Positions 1-9,049 of a stretch of 64,000 nt of DNA are shown one piece after another. This DNA is from Streptomyces cinnabarinus (GTDB lineage Bacteria; Actinomycetota; Actinomycetes; Streptomycetales; Streptomycetaceae): assembly GCF_027270315.1 (NCBI RefSeq), contig NZ_CP114413.1:248001-312000 (forward strand), written 5' to 3'. Numbering within the stretch: position 1 is the stretch's first letter; every line of letters starts with the position of its first letter. The translations under genes were made by a program, and so were the position numbers. The notes beneath the pieces were generated by a model that did not search any database, was not told where the DNA came from, and was given only the letters and a program-made list of their open reading frames with translations.

Positions 1-2
1 GC

Positions 3-194
3 CGACCACTGGTGACCCTGGTGCCGCTACCGACGCGCCCGTTCATCACCGCCCTGCTCCAGGTGCAGGAACTCCGGCTGCGCGCGGTCCACCGCAAGGG
101 CGGCGGCCTGGCCGACGGAGGCGTCCGACCGGCCGTGCCCGCCCTTCTGGGAGTCCTGGCACGTCAGTACCGGGCCGCACGGCGACAGCGCTGA
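3..194 (+). CDS. C-terminal end of an unidentified protein (partial at window edge)
   Basis: A reading frame already open at the left edge runs to a TGA at 192-194. The visible 63 residues are rich in Leu, Val and Arg and end in a basic tail (RAARRQR). No ribosome-binding site precedes the internal ATG, so I read this as the 3' end of a gene that starts outside the window. It converges on the WYL regulator, with only 7 bases between the two stops. I do not recognise the family, and a spurious frame is possible. Confidence 0.35.
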   Translation, partial: RPLVTLVPLPTRPFITALLQVQELRLRAVHRKGGGLADGGVRPAVPALLGVLARQYRAARRQR

Positions 195-201
195 TCGACG
201 T

Positions 202-1176
202 TCAGGGTGAGTCCGCGTAGCGGGCGGCGATCGCGGCGGCGCGCTCCCGCAGGAGGGTACGCAACGACTGCGGGGTCAGCGCTTCCGCGTCCGTGCTGAG
301 CTGCCACAGCGCCCATTCGGCATGGCGTGCGTCCTGGAAGGTCACCTCCAGCCGAAGCCAGCCGTCCGCGTCGGGCTCTTCCGCCCGGACGGCCAGCGCG
401 GTGTCCAGCAACTCCTCACGCCGGGCGGGGTTCATCCGTATCAGCACGGTGATGTGGTCGCCGCCGGACAGAAAGCGCGCGGAGCGTTCACGCCAGATCC
501 GGTCCAGATCGACCCGGTCCGGTCGCTGTGCAGGTTCGGGCAGTTCCTCTGCGGCCAGCACCCGCGACAGCCGGTAGGTGCGGTCCTCGCCCGATCTCGT
601 GGCCAGCAAATACGCCACGTCGCGGACGGTGACCAGGCCGATCGGGTCCACCGTGCGCCACTGCGGGGCCTGGCCCGTGGCCGCGTAGTGGATGCGCAGC
701 TTGCGTCCGGCAAGGACCGCGCGCCGGACCTCGACCATCGTGGTGCCGGGCACCTCGTCCGTGACCGGCCGACGTGAGAGCAGGTCCGTCTCCGGCTCGA
801 CGAGCAGCCGCTGGGCCGCGTCGCTCGCGGAGACCCGGTGGCTGTCCGGCAGCGCGTCGACCACCTTGCGCATGGCCGACGCGAGCGCCGAGCCGAGACC
901 GAACACCTGCTCTCCGCGCGCCGATCCGGCGGTCAGTACGGCCAGGGCCTCGTCGTGATTGAGCCCGGTGAGCTCGGTCCGGAAGCCGGGCAGCAATGCG
1001 AAGCCGCCGTGCCTTCCGCGTTCGGCATGGACCGGGACCCCTGCCGCGGACAGTGCCTCGATGTCGCGCAGCACCGTGCGGGTGGACACCTCCAGCTCGC
1101 GGGCCAGCGTCTCCGCGGTCAGCCGACCGCGCTGGCGCAGCAGCAACACAAGCGAGACCAGCCGGTCGGCGCGCAT
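202..1176 (-). CDS. WYL-domain transcriptional regulator (YafY/DeoR-type HTH)
   Basis: The 324-residue protein starts with a winged helix-turn-helix (about residues 1-60, with LARELEVSTRTVLRDIEAL as the recognition region). A WYL domain follows at about 145-215 (TVDPIGLVTVRDVAYLLATR, then YRLSRV), and a C-terminal WCX-like extension closes it. This is the standard architecture and length of single-protein WYL regulators, which sense small ligands and act on a nearby promoter. It is divergent from the RidA-like gene at 1309 across a 132-base gap, so that gene is the likely target. The gap has an imperfect dyad around 1197-1215 (catgac...gtcgtg) that could be the operator; the ligand is unknown. 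Confidence 0.9.
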   Translation of the reverse strand: MRADRLVSLVLLLRQRGRLTAETLARELEVSTRTVLRDIEALSAAGVPVHAERGRHGGFALLPGFRTELTGLNHDEALAVLTAGSARGEQVFGLGSALASAMRKVVDALPDSHRVSASDAAQRLLVEPETDLLSRRPVTDEVPGTTMVEVRRAVLAGRKLRIHYAATGQAPQWRTVDPIGLVTVRDVAYLLATRSGEDRTYRLSRVLAAEELPEPAQRPDRVDLDRIWRERSARFLSGGDHITVLIRMNPARREELLDTALAVRAEEPDADGWLRLEVTFQDARHAEWALWQLSTDAEALTPQSLRTLLRERAAAIAARYADSP

Positions 1177-1308
1177 GCGAAAAGTCTAGCCACATACATG
1201 ACGAAGGATGTCGTGATTTGTTGGCAGGCTCGTTCACGCGACGTCACCGGTGGCGACCGGCCGACGGACGCGCGAACTCCCCATGAATCGAAGGGACCTG
1301 ATACGGCA

Positions 1309-1704
1309 ATGGAACGAACAGCAGTCAACCCGGTCACATGGTCGGTGGAGTTGGGGTTCAACCAGGGTGAGCTCGTCTCCGGACACACCAGGACCCTGTA
1401 CTGCTCCGGGCAGACCGCGATGAGCAGTGACGGCAAGCCCCAGCACGAAGGTGACATGGCCGCACAACTGGCGCTGAGCGTCACCAATTTGGAAGCCGTA
1501 CTCGCCGAGGCCGACATGTCCCTGGCGAACCTCGTCCGGCTCAACGTCTACACCACCGACGTCGATCTGCTCTTCCAGCACTACGGCGTGCTCGCGGGGC
1601 GTCTCGGCGCCGCCCGGGTCGCCCCGAGCACCACCATGCTCGGGGTGGCACGGCTCGCGATCCCCGGTCAGCTGGTCGAGCTCGAAGGAACCGCCGTCGC
1701 CTAG
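1309..1704 (+). CDS. RidA family protein (enamine/imine deaminase-like)
   Basis: The predicted 131-residue protein has the RidA fold signatures: an early LYCSGQTAMSSDG strand, LVRLNVYTTDVD in the middle, and the C-terminal VARLAIPGQLVELEGTAVA. The Arg of VARLA sits where RidA proteins place their carboxylate-binding Arg. Family members hydrolyse reactive 2-aminoacrylate-type enamines or related imines in the cytoplasm. I chose the ATG at 1309 because GAAGGGA lies about 14 bases upstream and because this gives the usual family length; the open frame extends further upstream but would read through the regulator gene. It is divergent from the WYL regulator and probably under its control. Confidence 0.85.
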   Translation: MERTAVNPVTWSVELGFNQGELVSGHTRTLYCSGQTAMSSDGKPQHEGDMAAQLALSVTNLEAVLAEADMSLANLVRLNVYTTDVDLLFQHYGVLAGRLGAARVAPSTTMLGVARLAIPGQLVELEGTAVA

Positions 1705-1741
1705 ACCGACCTCGCCGCCTCCGCTGCATAGGATTGCCGAC

Positions 1742-2485
1742 ATGGCACTGCGTCCTGTGATGGTGAACGTAAAGGCTCTTGATGCGCCGGCGATCGGCCG
1801 GTTCTGGGCGGAGGCGCTCGGCTGGACTGCCTACAGTCCCGGCGTGACCACCTACGTCGGACCCTCCGGCGGCCTCGTCTGGCCGCCGGACCCGGCCGCC
1901 CTCGGCATCGACGTCGTTCCCGTCGCGGCACCCAAGACGACAACGAAGAACCGTGTGCACATCGACCTGGCCACCACCTCCGCGGCCCATCAGGCGGAGT
2001 TGGTGGCACGGTTGAGGGCTCACGGGGCAACGCCCGCCCACATCGGGCAGGGCACTGTGCCGTGGACGGTCCTCGCCGACCCCGAGGGCAACGAGTTCTG
2101 CGTGCTGGAGCCTCGGGACGTCTACCGGGACACCGGGCCGATCGCCGCGGTGGTGGTCGACTGTGCGGATCCACGAGCCATGGCCCGGTTCTGGGGCGAG
2201 GCGCTGGACTGGAACGTGCATGAAGTGACCGATGATTCGGCGGTGTTGCGCTCCGCCAAGGGTGTCGGCCCGTATCTCGAATTCCTCCGCACGCCCGGCG
2301 CGAAGACCGTGCCGGACCGCGTCCATCTCGACCTGCTGCCGTACCCCGGCGACGACCACGCGGCGGAGGTGTCCCGGCTGCGGGCCCTCGGTGCCACCGA
2401 TCTCGACCTCGGCCAGGGCGACGTCCCGTGGACCTGCCTCAACGACCCGGAGGGCCACGAGTTCTGCGTGCTCGCCCCGTCCTGA
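1742..2485 (+). CDS. Two-domain VOC (glyoxalase-like) protein
   Basis: The 247-residue protein consists of two similar halves of about 120 residues. Each ends in an almost identical motif: PWTVLADPEGNEFCVLEP in the first half and PWTCLNDPEGHEFCVLAP in the second. That is the classic C-terminal strand of vicinal-oxygen-chelate domains, where the Glu of EFCVL is a usual metal or substrate contact. The halves also share RFWxEAL and VHxDL strands. The actinobacterial glyoxalase-like group has no single defined substrate, so no reaction is assigned. It lies 37 bases after the RidA-like gene on the same strand and may be cotranscribed with it. Confidence 0.85.
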   Translation: MALRPVMVNVKALDAPAIGRFWAEALGWTAYSPGVTTYVGPSGGLVWPPDPAALGIDVVPVAAPKTTTKNRVHIDLATTSAAHQAELVARLRAHGATPAHIGQGTVPWTVLADPEGNEFCVLEPRDVYRDTGPIAAVVVDCADPRAMARFWGEALDWNVHEVTDDSAVLRSAKGVGPYLEFLRTPGAKTVPDRVHLDLLPYPGDDHAAEVSRLRALGATDLDLGQGDVPWTCLNDPEGHEFCVLAPS

Positions 2486-2532
2486 CCGGACAAGGGAGCG
2501 CTGTTCAGCACTGTCGGATCCGAGGGGGCGGA

Positions 2533-3504
2533 ATGTGGCAGAAGATGTCGAACAAGGATCTGCCCGCGCAGGAGCAACTGCCCTTCTGGGCCGAGCTGGT
2601 CTCGCGCGAACTGGCACCCCTCACCCTCACCAGCGCAAACCCGGGGCCCTTCACCGCGTCGGCCTCGGTGCTCGACCTCGACTCCGTGCGCGTGGCCGCG
2701 TTCAACAACCCGCCCGCACACCTGAGACGTACCTGGGCGGACATCCGGCGGTCCGACCCCGGCACGTACCAGCTGACGTTCGTCTCCGGCAGCCCGCTGT
2801 GGATCACTCAGCGGCGCCAGGACTCCGGGCTGGTCTTCGGTGACATGGTGCTCTTCGACCTCTCGCAGCCGTTCGAGGGCGAAGTGCCCGACAGGGGCAT
2901 CAACACCGAGGTGGTCATCATGCAGGTGCCCCGCGAGGAGCTGCCGCTGCCACCGGACAAGGTCCACCGGCTCCTGGCCCAGCCGCTGTCGACCCGCACC
3001 GGCATGGGAGCCATCCTCGCCCGGTTCCTGACCACTCTGGACACCTACGGCCCTGACTGCGACCCGCGCGACCTGACCCGATTAGGGGCGATCGCGCTCG
3101 ACCTGGCGGGTGCCTGCATGGCCCAGCATCTCGACGCCTACGACGACCTTCCGGCCGAGACCCGCCGACAGGCCATGCTGGCCCGCGTCAACGCCTTCAT
3201 CGACCACAACCTCACGGATCCCGACCTTCGACCGGCGGACATCGCGGCCCATCACCACATCTCACTGCGCTCCCTGCACACGCTCTTCCAGGAGCAGGGG
3301 GAGACCGTCGCGGCCTCGATACGCCGACGCCGCCTCGAACGCTGCCTCACCGACCTCACCGACCCCCGGCTGCACCGACGGCCCATCAGCGCCATCGCCG
3401 CCCGGTGGGGGTTCTTGCGCCCGGCGGAGTTCAGCCGGGCCTTCCGCGCCGCGTACGCCATGACACCCCGGGAGTTCCGGCAGGCGGCACTGAACAACAA
3501 GTAA
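2533..3504 (+). CDS. AraC family transcriptional regulator (AraC_binding_2 type)
   Basis: The predicted 323-residue regulator has an N-terminal cupin-like sensor region. It ends in a two-HTH AraC domain at about residues 215-320, with DIAAHHHISLRSLHTLFQEQ as the first HTH and PISAIAARWGFLRPAEFSR as the second, closing on the family motif TPREFRQ. The ATG at 2533 follows GAGGGGGCGGA and gives a normal family length; a second in-frame ATG at 2545 is an alternative. It lies 47 bases downstream of the VOC gene on the same strand. No operator was identified. Confidence 0.88.
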   Translation: MWQKMSNKDLPAQEQLPFWAELVSRELAPLTLTSANPGPFTASASVLDLDSVRVAAFNNPPAHLRRTWADIRRSDPGTYQLTFVSGSPLWITQRRQDSGLVFGDMVLFDLSQPFEGEVPDRGINTEVVIMQVPREELPLPPDKVHRLLAQPLSTRTGMGAILARFLTTLDTYGPDCDPRDLTRLGAIALDLAGACMAQHLDAYDDLPAETRRQAMLARVNAFIDHNLTDPDLRPADIAAHHHISLRSLHTLFQEQGETVAASIRRRRLERCLTDLTDPRLHRRPISAIAARWGFLRPAEFSRAFRAAYAMTPREFRQAALNNK

Positions 3505-3569
3505 CGCCGCACGCATCACCAACTCACGGCCGACGTCAGGCGCCACGATAGGAGGCAGCGAGGGGAGCA

Positions 3570-3614
3570 CAGGGGGCCCGGCCACTGGAACGGAAGCACC
3601 GTCCGGGGCCCCTG
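3570..3614. terminator. Candidate bidirectional terminator
   Basis: The arms at 3570-3581 (cagggggcccgg) and 3603-3614 (ccggggcccctg) form a 12-base stem with one mismatch. It lies between the convergent stops of the AraC regulator and the WD40 gene. There is no U-run, as is common in Streptomyces. Confidence 0.5.
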
Positions 3615-3637
3615 TCCGCACCGCCCCGTGCGTTCGT

Positions 3638-6600
3638 TCACCCGGGCGCGGTCACGTCCACGGCGAGGAGCCCGCGGTCGAGGGAGATCACCAGGCAGTC
3701 CGCGGCGATCAGTCGTCTCGGTTCCGCTCCCACGGGGATCCGGGCCACCGTCGTCCCCATGTCGTTCCACAGCCGCACGGTGCGGTCGTGGGACGAAGAG
3801 GCGAGGAGCACGCCGTTCGAGGCGGGCACGGTGCAGAGGGCATTGACGGGTCCGGTGTGGCCTTCCAGCAGGCGGTGCTGTGCACCTGTGGCGGGGTCCC
3901 ACAGCCTGACCGTCATGTCGTGCGAGGCCGAGGCGAGACGGACGTGCCCGTCGGACGTGCGCACCGCGCAGAGGGCGTTGACCTTCCGGGAGTGGCCGGA
4001 CAGCGGATGCCGCGGTCTGCCGGTGGCGGGATCCCACAGCCGCACGGAACCGTCGTCGGCCCCGGATCCGAGCAGCGTGCTGCCGTCGGGTGCCTCGACC
4101 GGGCACAGCACACCGACAGGACCGCTGTGGCCCTTCAGCAGGTGGTGCTGTACGCCGGTGTCGGCGTTCCACAGCCGGACGGTGTGGTCGTCGGACGCCG
4201 AGGCGAGGAGCACGCCGTCCGAGGTCGGGATCGTGCAGACGGCGGTGACCGTTCCGGTGTGGCCTTCCAGCAGGCGGAGCTCCTGTCCCGTGACGGGGTC
4301 CCACAGCCTGACCGTCATGTCGTGGGACGCGGACGCGAGGAGCACCTGATCCCCGGAGACGGGCACCACGCATACGGCGGTCACGGGCCCTGTGTGGCCC
4401 TTCAGCCGGCTTCCGCGCGCGCCGGTGGCGGGGTTCCACAGCCGCAGGGTGCCGTCGTCGGAGGCGGATCCCAACTGGGTCTGGCCGTCCGGGGTGTTGA
4501 TCGTGCAGAGTGCGTTGACCGGGCCGCTGTGGCCTTTCAGCATGCGTTCATGGGTGCCGCTCGCCAGGTCCCAGAGCCGCAGGGTGCCGTCGGCAGATCC
4601 GGAGCCCAGCAGGGTCCGGCCGTCCGGTGTCTCCATGGTGCACAGTGCGTCCACGCACCCGATGAAACGCTCGAAGGCGGGCTGTTGGGTGCTGGGGGCG
4701 GGGTTCCACAGCCGGACGGTGTGGTCGCGGGACGCGGAGGCGACCAGCCTCCGGCCGTCGGAGGTCTCGACCGCGCACACGGCGCTGACGGCTGCGGTGT
4801 GGCCTTCGAGCAAGTGGTGCTGGGTGCCGGTGGTGGGGTCCCACAGCCGTACGGTGCCGTCGTCGGACCCGGAGCCCAGCAGCGTGTGTCCGTCGGCCGT
4901 CTCGATCACGCACAGCGCGCCGACCGCGTCCGTGTGGCCCTGGAGCACGTCCTCGGGAGAGGACGTCGGAATCCTCCATCGACGCTCCCGGCGTTTCCCG
5001 GCGGCGTAGGGGTCCTCGTCGGCCGGTCGGGCCACGGGCTGTCCCCTGGCCCAGCCCAGGAAACGTCTGGGGACGTGGTTCGGGCTGCTGGGCAGCGGTT
5101 TCCAGAGCTGGACGCTGTGGTCGTCGGAGGCGGAGACAAGCAGCAGGCGGCGGTTGAGGGTCTCCACCGTGCCCAGCACGGCCACCGATCCCGTGTGTCC
5201 TGTGTACCACCGTTCCAAGGTGCCGGTGGTGGGGTCCCACAGCCATATCCCGCCGTGGGAGGACGCCGTGGCCAGCAGGTCCGCCCCGTTCTCCTGCGGG
5301 ACCGTGCAGAGCGCCGTCACGCCCTTGTGCGAGAAGGGACCTGGCGCGAGCCGGCGTTCGCAGGCGCCGGTCACCGGATCCCACAACCGTGTCGTCCCGT
5401 CGTCCGACGCGGAGGCGACAAGTATCCGGCCGTCGGCGGTCGCCACGGCGCACAGCGCGGTCACCGGTCCGGCATGGCCGATCAGGGGCGGACATGGTGT
5501 GCCGGTGGTCGGGTCCCAGAGATGAACGATGCGGCCGGCCGCGACTCCCAGGAGGGTGCGGCCGTCGACGGTCGGGACCGCACACAGGGTGCTGACGCTT
5601 TCTGACAAGCCTTGCAGCAGGTGGTGCTGTGCGCCCGTGGTGGGATCCCACAGGCGGATCGAGCGGTCGTGGGACGCGGAAGCGACCAGCACGCGGCCGT
5701 CGGCGGTCGCCACGGCGCACAGCCGGCTCACGCCCGCGGAGTGGCCTTCCAGCAGGCGGTGCTGTGAGCCGGTGGTGGGGTCCCACAGCCGTACGGTGCG
5801 GTCGTCGGACGCGGAAGCGAGGAAGAGGCGGCCCTCGGACGTCCTCACCCGGCACAGCGCGGTCACCTGCCCGGTGTGACCGTCCAGCAGGGCTTCCTCG
5901 TCACTGCGCTGGGCGACGGCCCATCTGGCCCGGTAGGGAGCGTGGTGATCGAGGTCGCGGTAGGCCGAGCCGAGGCCGTGCAGGGCTTCACTGACGCTGT
6001 AGAGGGCGGCGCGTTCGGCGGCAGGGGCGTTGACGGCCCTCGGGGTCTTGCGCAGCAGTTGAGCCCGTTGCCGGGTGGCCGGTTCGGAGGCGTCCGTGGC
6101 CGAGGGAATGAGGCGGCTGAGGTCCGCGTACAGGGCATAGACCTCGTCCCGCAGGAGATCGTCGATGACACGACCGCGTTGCGCATGGGCCGGCAAGGAG
6201 CGCAGGAGGTAGGCGGGGGCGTGACTCCAGCCGCGTTCCTGGCCGATGCGCAACAGCTCACGGGCCATCGCCGCTTCGTCCTCGTCGACGTTGCGGTGGC
6301 GCACCAGGGCCTCGTTGAGGGCCTGGTGGAAGAGGCGGAAGACAGGTGTGGGGTCGGCGCTGGTCTCCACCAGGAAGTTGGCCGCGGAGGACTGCGCGAA
6401 GGCCGCGAGCCGTTCCGCGCTGGGAGCGGCGTGGCCGAGGGCCGCGATGGTGGCCTGCCACAGGTCGATGGGGGTGCCCGGTGCCTCGGCGTAGGCCAGG
6501 GCGGTCATCAGTGCCGCGGCGGGCACCCCGTCGAGCAGCGGGAGCATGGACAGATAGCCCTTCAGCGCGTCGTCGACCTGGGGTGTGTACGTCAGCGCCG

Positions 6601-8119
6601 AGACGCTCACCGGCCGTTCGTCGTGCATTCCGCGGGCCCGGGCGACCAGGCCGGCGACGAGGAAGTTGGCGTCGGAGAGCTCCGCGATCCGTTCTGCGAC
6701 GGGCTCGGCGACCCTCGTGTCGTTGTAGGGGTTGTCCGGACGCTCGTCGCCGTGCAGTTGCAGCGTCGCCAGGGCGTAGGCGGCGAGGTCCGCCTGGGCG
6801 AAGTACTCCGAGGTGTCGAGGTCGACCACGCGCGGGTTGCCGAACGCCTCCAGCAGGGACCCGTCGCCGTCCTTGCCCCGGGTACCCACGACGACGCGGA
6901 CGCCGAGGTGGTCGAGCTCCTCCACGAGCGGGCGTGCGATCTCGTGGATGATCTGGCGGGCCTGCCCGGAGGTGGCCGCCTCGTCGAGGGCATCGATGAT
7001 CACCGTGAAGCCGGTGCGGTGGGTCCGTTCCAGCGCGATACGCAGATGCAGGGGGAGGTCCCGTACTTCCGCGGGCAGTCTCGCGGAGGCCGCGCGGGCG
7101 ATCTCGGTGGCCGCCTCCAGTGCCGTCTTGCCTTTGGCGTGTACGGCGCACGCCACCGAACCCTCCACGGCGCGCACCGCGTTGTCGCTGCGCGGGAGGG
7201 ACGCGGCGACGCCGGGATCGGCGGTGGTGACGATCCTGCCGAGCACGGCGGACTTGCCGACTCCGGGCGAGCCGGTGACGACGAGCACCTGGCGCTGTGG
7301 CTGCACCGCCACCAGCCAGTCGCGGATCACGGTCAGCGCCGCGGTGCGGCCGCGGAAGCGAAATCCACGGTCACTGCCCTTGTGCACTCCTCGGGCCCGG
7401 GGCCGCCAGTGCAGTCCGGCCTCGGGATCCTTGTCCAGGGTCCAGCCCCAGGCGGCCAGCGCGCCCTCGTCGGCCGCTTCGGCCGTCCAGCCGGTCAGCA
7501 GGTGCAGCTTCTCGTCGGGCAGGTACTCGGCGACGGCCCGGATCGTGAGGGCGCGGGCGTCTCCGTTCGCGCCCTGGGCCTGGCCGACGATGCCGACCAC
7601 CGCCTGGTAGTCGGGCGACCAGAGGGCGGCCCCGCTGTAGCCCGACTTCACAGGGTAGCGGGAGCCGGTGTCCAGGCGGATCCAGCCGTAGGAGAGCTCC
7701 TCCCCCACCACGCCGTCGGAGGAGTTGCCCAGCATGCCGTCCGGGAACCCGAAGGCCCACCAGCGGCGGTGTATCAGGCTCTCGTTCTCCGGTTGCCGTA
7801 ATCGTGCGGCGTAGCCCTCGGGCTCGGGGCGCTCGAGGATCAGGACCGCTACGTCCTCCCACTCGTGCTTGTACGCTGGGGGCGCGACGACGCTCTGCAC
7901 GCGGACCCGCCGGTAGCGCGTGCCTTGCGCCTTGGGGAAGGCAACCCAGAGTTCAGGCTTCTGACACCCCCCGTCGAAGACGACATGTGCGCAGGTCAGT
8001 ACCCGTCGGCCGTCGATGAGAAGTCCGGATCCGAGCGGGCGGCGGTCGTTCTCCAGGGCGTGGATCGACGCGACCCAGGTGGCGGAGCCGGGTCTTGGGC
8101 TGTCGTCGGCCGTGCTCAT
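3638..8119 (-). CDS. Trypsin-like protease / STAND-like NTPase / WD40-repeat protein
   Basis: This 1493-residue protein has three parts. First, a trypsin-like domain (about 10-200) carries an apparent catalytic triad: His45 in LTCAHVV, Asp89 in WEDVAVL and Ser162 in SGYSGAAL. Second, a P-loop NTPase has Walker A GSPGVGKS at 283-290 and Walker B FTVIIDALDE at 371-380, followed by a helical region. Third, about 15 WD40 repeats run from about residue 746 to the end. This layout is known in NTP-dependent biological-conflict systems of multicellular bacteria, in which WD40 repeats sense a trigger and the NTPase gates an effector. The ATG at 8119 was chosen because it overlaps the stop of the upstream gene as ATGA. 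A protease effector acting on an unknown target is inference. Confidence 0.88.
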   Translation of the reverse strand: MSTADDSPRPGSATWVASIHALENDRRPLGSGLLIDGRRVLTCAHVVFDGGCQKPELWVAFPKAQGTRYRRVRVQSVVAPPAYKHEWEDVAVLILERPEPEGYAARLRQPENESLIHRRWWAFGFPDGMLGNSSDGVVGEELSYGWIRLDTGSRYPVKSGYSGAALWSPDYQAVVGIVGQAQGANGDARALTIRAVAEYLPDEKLHLLTGWTAEAADEGALAAWGWTLDKDPEAGLHWRPRARGVHKGSDRGFRFRGRTAALTVIRDWLVAVQPQRQVLVVTGSPGVGKSAVLGRIVTTADPGVAASLPRSDNAVRAVEGSVACAVHAKGKTALEAATEIARAASARLPAEVRDLPLHLRIALERTHRTGFTVIIDALDEAATSGQARQIIHEIARPLVEELDHLGVRVVVGTRGKDGDGSLLEAFGNPRVVDLDTSEYFAQADLAAYALATLQLHGDERPDNPYNDTRVAEPVAERIAELSDANFLVAGLVARARGMHDERPVSVSALTYTPQVDDALKGYLSMLPLLDGVPAAALMTALAYAEAPGTPIDLWQATIAALGHAAPSAERLAAFAQSSAANFLVETSADPTPVFRLFHQALNEALVRHRNVDEDEAAMARELLRIGQERGWSHAPAYLLRSLPAHAQRGRVIDDLLRDEVYALYADLSRLIPSATDASEPATRQRAQLLRKTPRAVNAPAAERAALYSVSEALHGLGSAYRDLDHHAPYRARWAVAQRSDEEALLDGHTGQVTALCRVRTSEGRLFLASASDDRTVRLWDPTTGSQHRLLEGHSAGVSRLCAVATADGRVLVASASHDRSIRLWDPTTGAQHHLLQGLSESVSTLCAVPTVDGRTLLGVAAGRIVHLWDPTTGTPCPPLIGHAGPVTALCAVATADGRILVASASDDGTTRLWDPVTGACERRLAPGPFSHKGVTALCTVPQENGADLLATASSHGGIWLWDPTTGTLERWYTGHTGSVAVLGTVETLNRRLLLVSASDDHSVQLWKPLPSSPNHVPRRFLGWARGQPVARPADEDPYAAGKRRERRWRIPTSSPEDVLQGHTDAVGALCVIETADGHTLLGSGSDDGTVRLWDPTTGTQHHLLEGHTAAVSAVCAVETSDGRRLVASASRDHTVRLWNPAPSTQQPAFERFIGCVDALCTMETPDGRTLLGSGSADGTLRLWDLASGTHERMLKGHSGPVNALCTINTPDGQTQLGSASDDGTLRLWNPATGARGSRLKGHTGPVTAVCVVPVSGDQVLLASASHDMTVRLWDPVTGQELRLLEGHTGTVTAVCTIPTSDGVLLASASDDHTVRLWNADTGVQHHLLKGHSGPVGVLCPVEAPDGSTLLGSGADDGSVRLWDPATGRPRHPLSGHSRKVNALCAVRTSDGHVRLASASHDMTVRLWDPATGAQHRLLEGHTGPVNALCTVPASNGVLLASSSHDRTVRLWNDMGTTVARIPVGAEPRRLIAADCLVISLDRGLLAVDVTAPG
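3740..5905 (-). repeat. Tandem WD40-coding repeats, period about 126-140 bp
   Basis: About 15 repeat units each encode a variant of LEGHTGPVxALCxVxTxDG followed by LASASxDxTVRLWDPxTG. Neighbouring units are very alike at DNA level: gtggggtcccacag-type and ttccagcaggcggtgctgt-type strings recur. One unit (about 4975-5090) carries an insertion of some 40 residues between blades. Fifteen units would allow two seven-bladed propellers plus one extra. Confidence 0.85.
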
Positions 8120-8427
8120 GGGGTGTTCTGGGACTGCCCGGGCCAGGTGAGGGTGATCTCGAAGTTCGCCTCGGTCGCCGCCTTGGCGACGAGCCAGTTC
8201 GCCGTGCCGGTCACCTTCACTCCGAACTTGACCTGTACTTCGCCGGGTTGCAGTGCCTTCACCTGCTCCAGTACCGCCCGGGCGCCCTCGACGGCGGGGG
8301 CCACCGCTGCCCTGATCCGGCCGAGGCTCTCCTCGGAGCTGACCTGGTGCCACTCGTCGGTCGGCTCGATCTCGAATCGGATCCGCGTACCGTCGTCGAC
8401 TTCGTACGAGACGATCTGTGATGCCAC
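8116..8427 (-). CDS. Trypsin-co-occurring domain (Trypco1 / CU044_2847-like) protein
   Basis: The small protein has the core SYEVDDGTRIRFEIEP followed by a helix (RIRAAVAPAVEGARAVLEQV) and strands VQVKFGVKVTGTANWLVAKA and ANFEITLTW. This matches the trypsin-co-occurring domain 1 group, small proteins encoded next to trypsin-NTPase conflict genes. Its stop overlaps the start of the protease gene by ATGA, so the two are translationally coupled. I prefer the GTG at 8427 (103 residues), which has GAGGAAGG upstream; a GTG at 8469 would add 14 poorly conserved-looking residues. Its role, perhaps as adaptor or as substrate of the protease, is not established. Confidence 0.75.
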   Translation of the reverse strand: MASQIVSYEVDDGTRIRFEIEPTDEWHQVSSEESLGRIRAAVAPAVEGARAVLEQVKALQPGEVQVKFGVKVTGTANWLVAKAATEANFEITLTWPGQSQNTP

Positions 8428-8535
8428 CCTGCTCGCCTTCCTCGCGCCGTCGCCGCCCACCCTCAGCACTGGCAGCTCAACGCAGCGTATCGACAGGACT
8501 GCTCGCCCGGGTGACCAACAACGAGATGACCGCGA

Positions 8536-8973
8536 TCAGTCGAGACAGAACTCGTTGCCCTCGATGTCCTGCATCAGCAGACACGACTCGTTGACCCCGT
8601 CGGCACGCAGCAGTCGCAGGCGTACCGCGCCGAAAGCGATCAGTCGTGCGCATTCGGCCTCCAGCGCGGCCACCCGCTCCTCACCGACGAGCCCGGTGCC
8701 GACCCGCACATCGAGATGCACCCGATTCTTGACGACCTTGCCCTCGGGAACGCGCTGGAAGTACAGGCGCGGTCCCACACCGGTGGGATCGGCGCAGGCC
8801 GCGGAGGCCGGACCCACGTGCTCAGCGGGCGCCGCGCGATCGAAGTCGTCCCAGCTCGCGAACCCCTCCGGTGGCGGCGGCAGCACGTACCCCAACGCCT
8901 CGGCCCAGAATCGAGCGACACGCTCCGGTTCCGCGCAGTCGAAGGTGATCTGGACCTGCTTGATCGACGTCAT
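8536..8973 (-). CDS. VOC family (glyoxalase-like) protein
   Basis: The 145-residue single-domain protein starts with the actinobacterial glyoxalase-like signature QITFDCAEPERVARFWAEAL. It contains LYFQRVPEGKVVKNRVHLDV and ends in LMQDIEGNEFCLD, the metal- or substrate-contact strand. It lies upstream of, and on the same strand as, the protease operon, 109 bases before it, but there is no overlap and a functional link is not implied. The substrate is unknown. Confidence 0.85.
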   Translation of the reverse strand: MTSIKQVQITFDCAEPERVARFWAEALGYVLPPPPEGFASWDDFDRAAPAEHVGPASAACADPTGVGPRLYFQRVPEGKVVKNRVHLDVRVGTGLVGEERVAALEAECARLIAFGAVRLRLLRADGVNESCLLMQDIEGNEFCLD

Positions 8974-9049
8974 CGGCCCATCATAGAGACGCGCGATCTT
9001 GCGTTCGGCACTGTCGGCCCAAGTGGCCCGTCACCGGCCCGGGTTCGCG

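Noticed and set aside
3788..5605. Long plus-strand open frame opposite the WD40 gene
   Set aside because: It mirrors the WD40 repeats in antisense, has Gly/Arg/Val-rich repetitive content and no ribosome site; the minus-strand protein explains the region.
3740..5905. Regular repeats considered as CRISPR-like or minisatellite DNA
   Set aside because: The period of about 126-140 bp and conserved GH...WD coding pattern identify WD40 blades; units lack short repeat/spacer structure.
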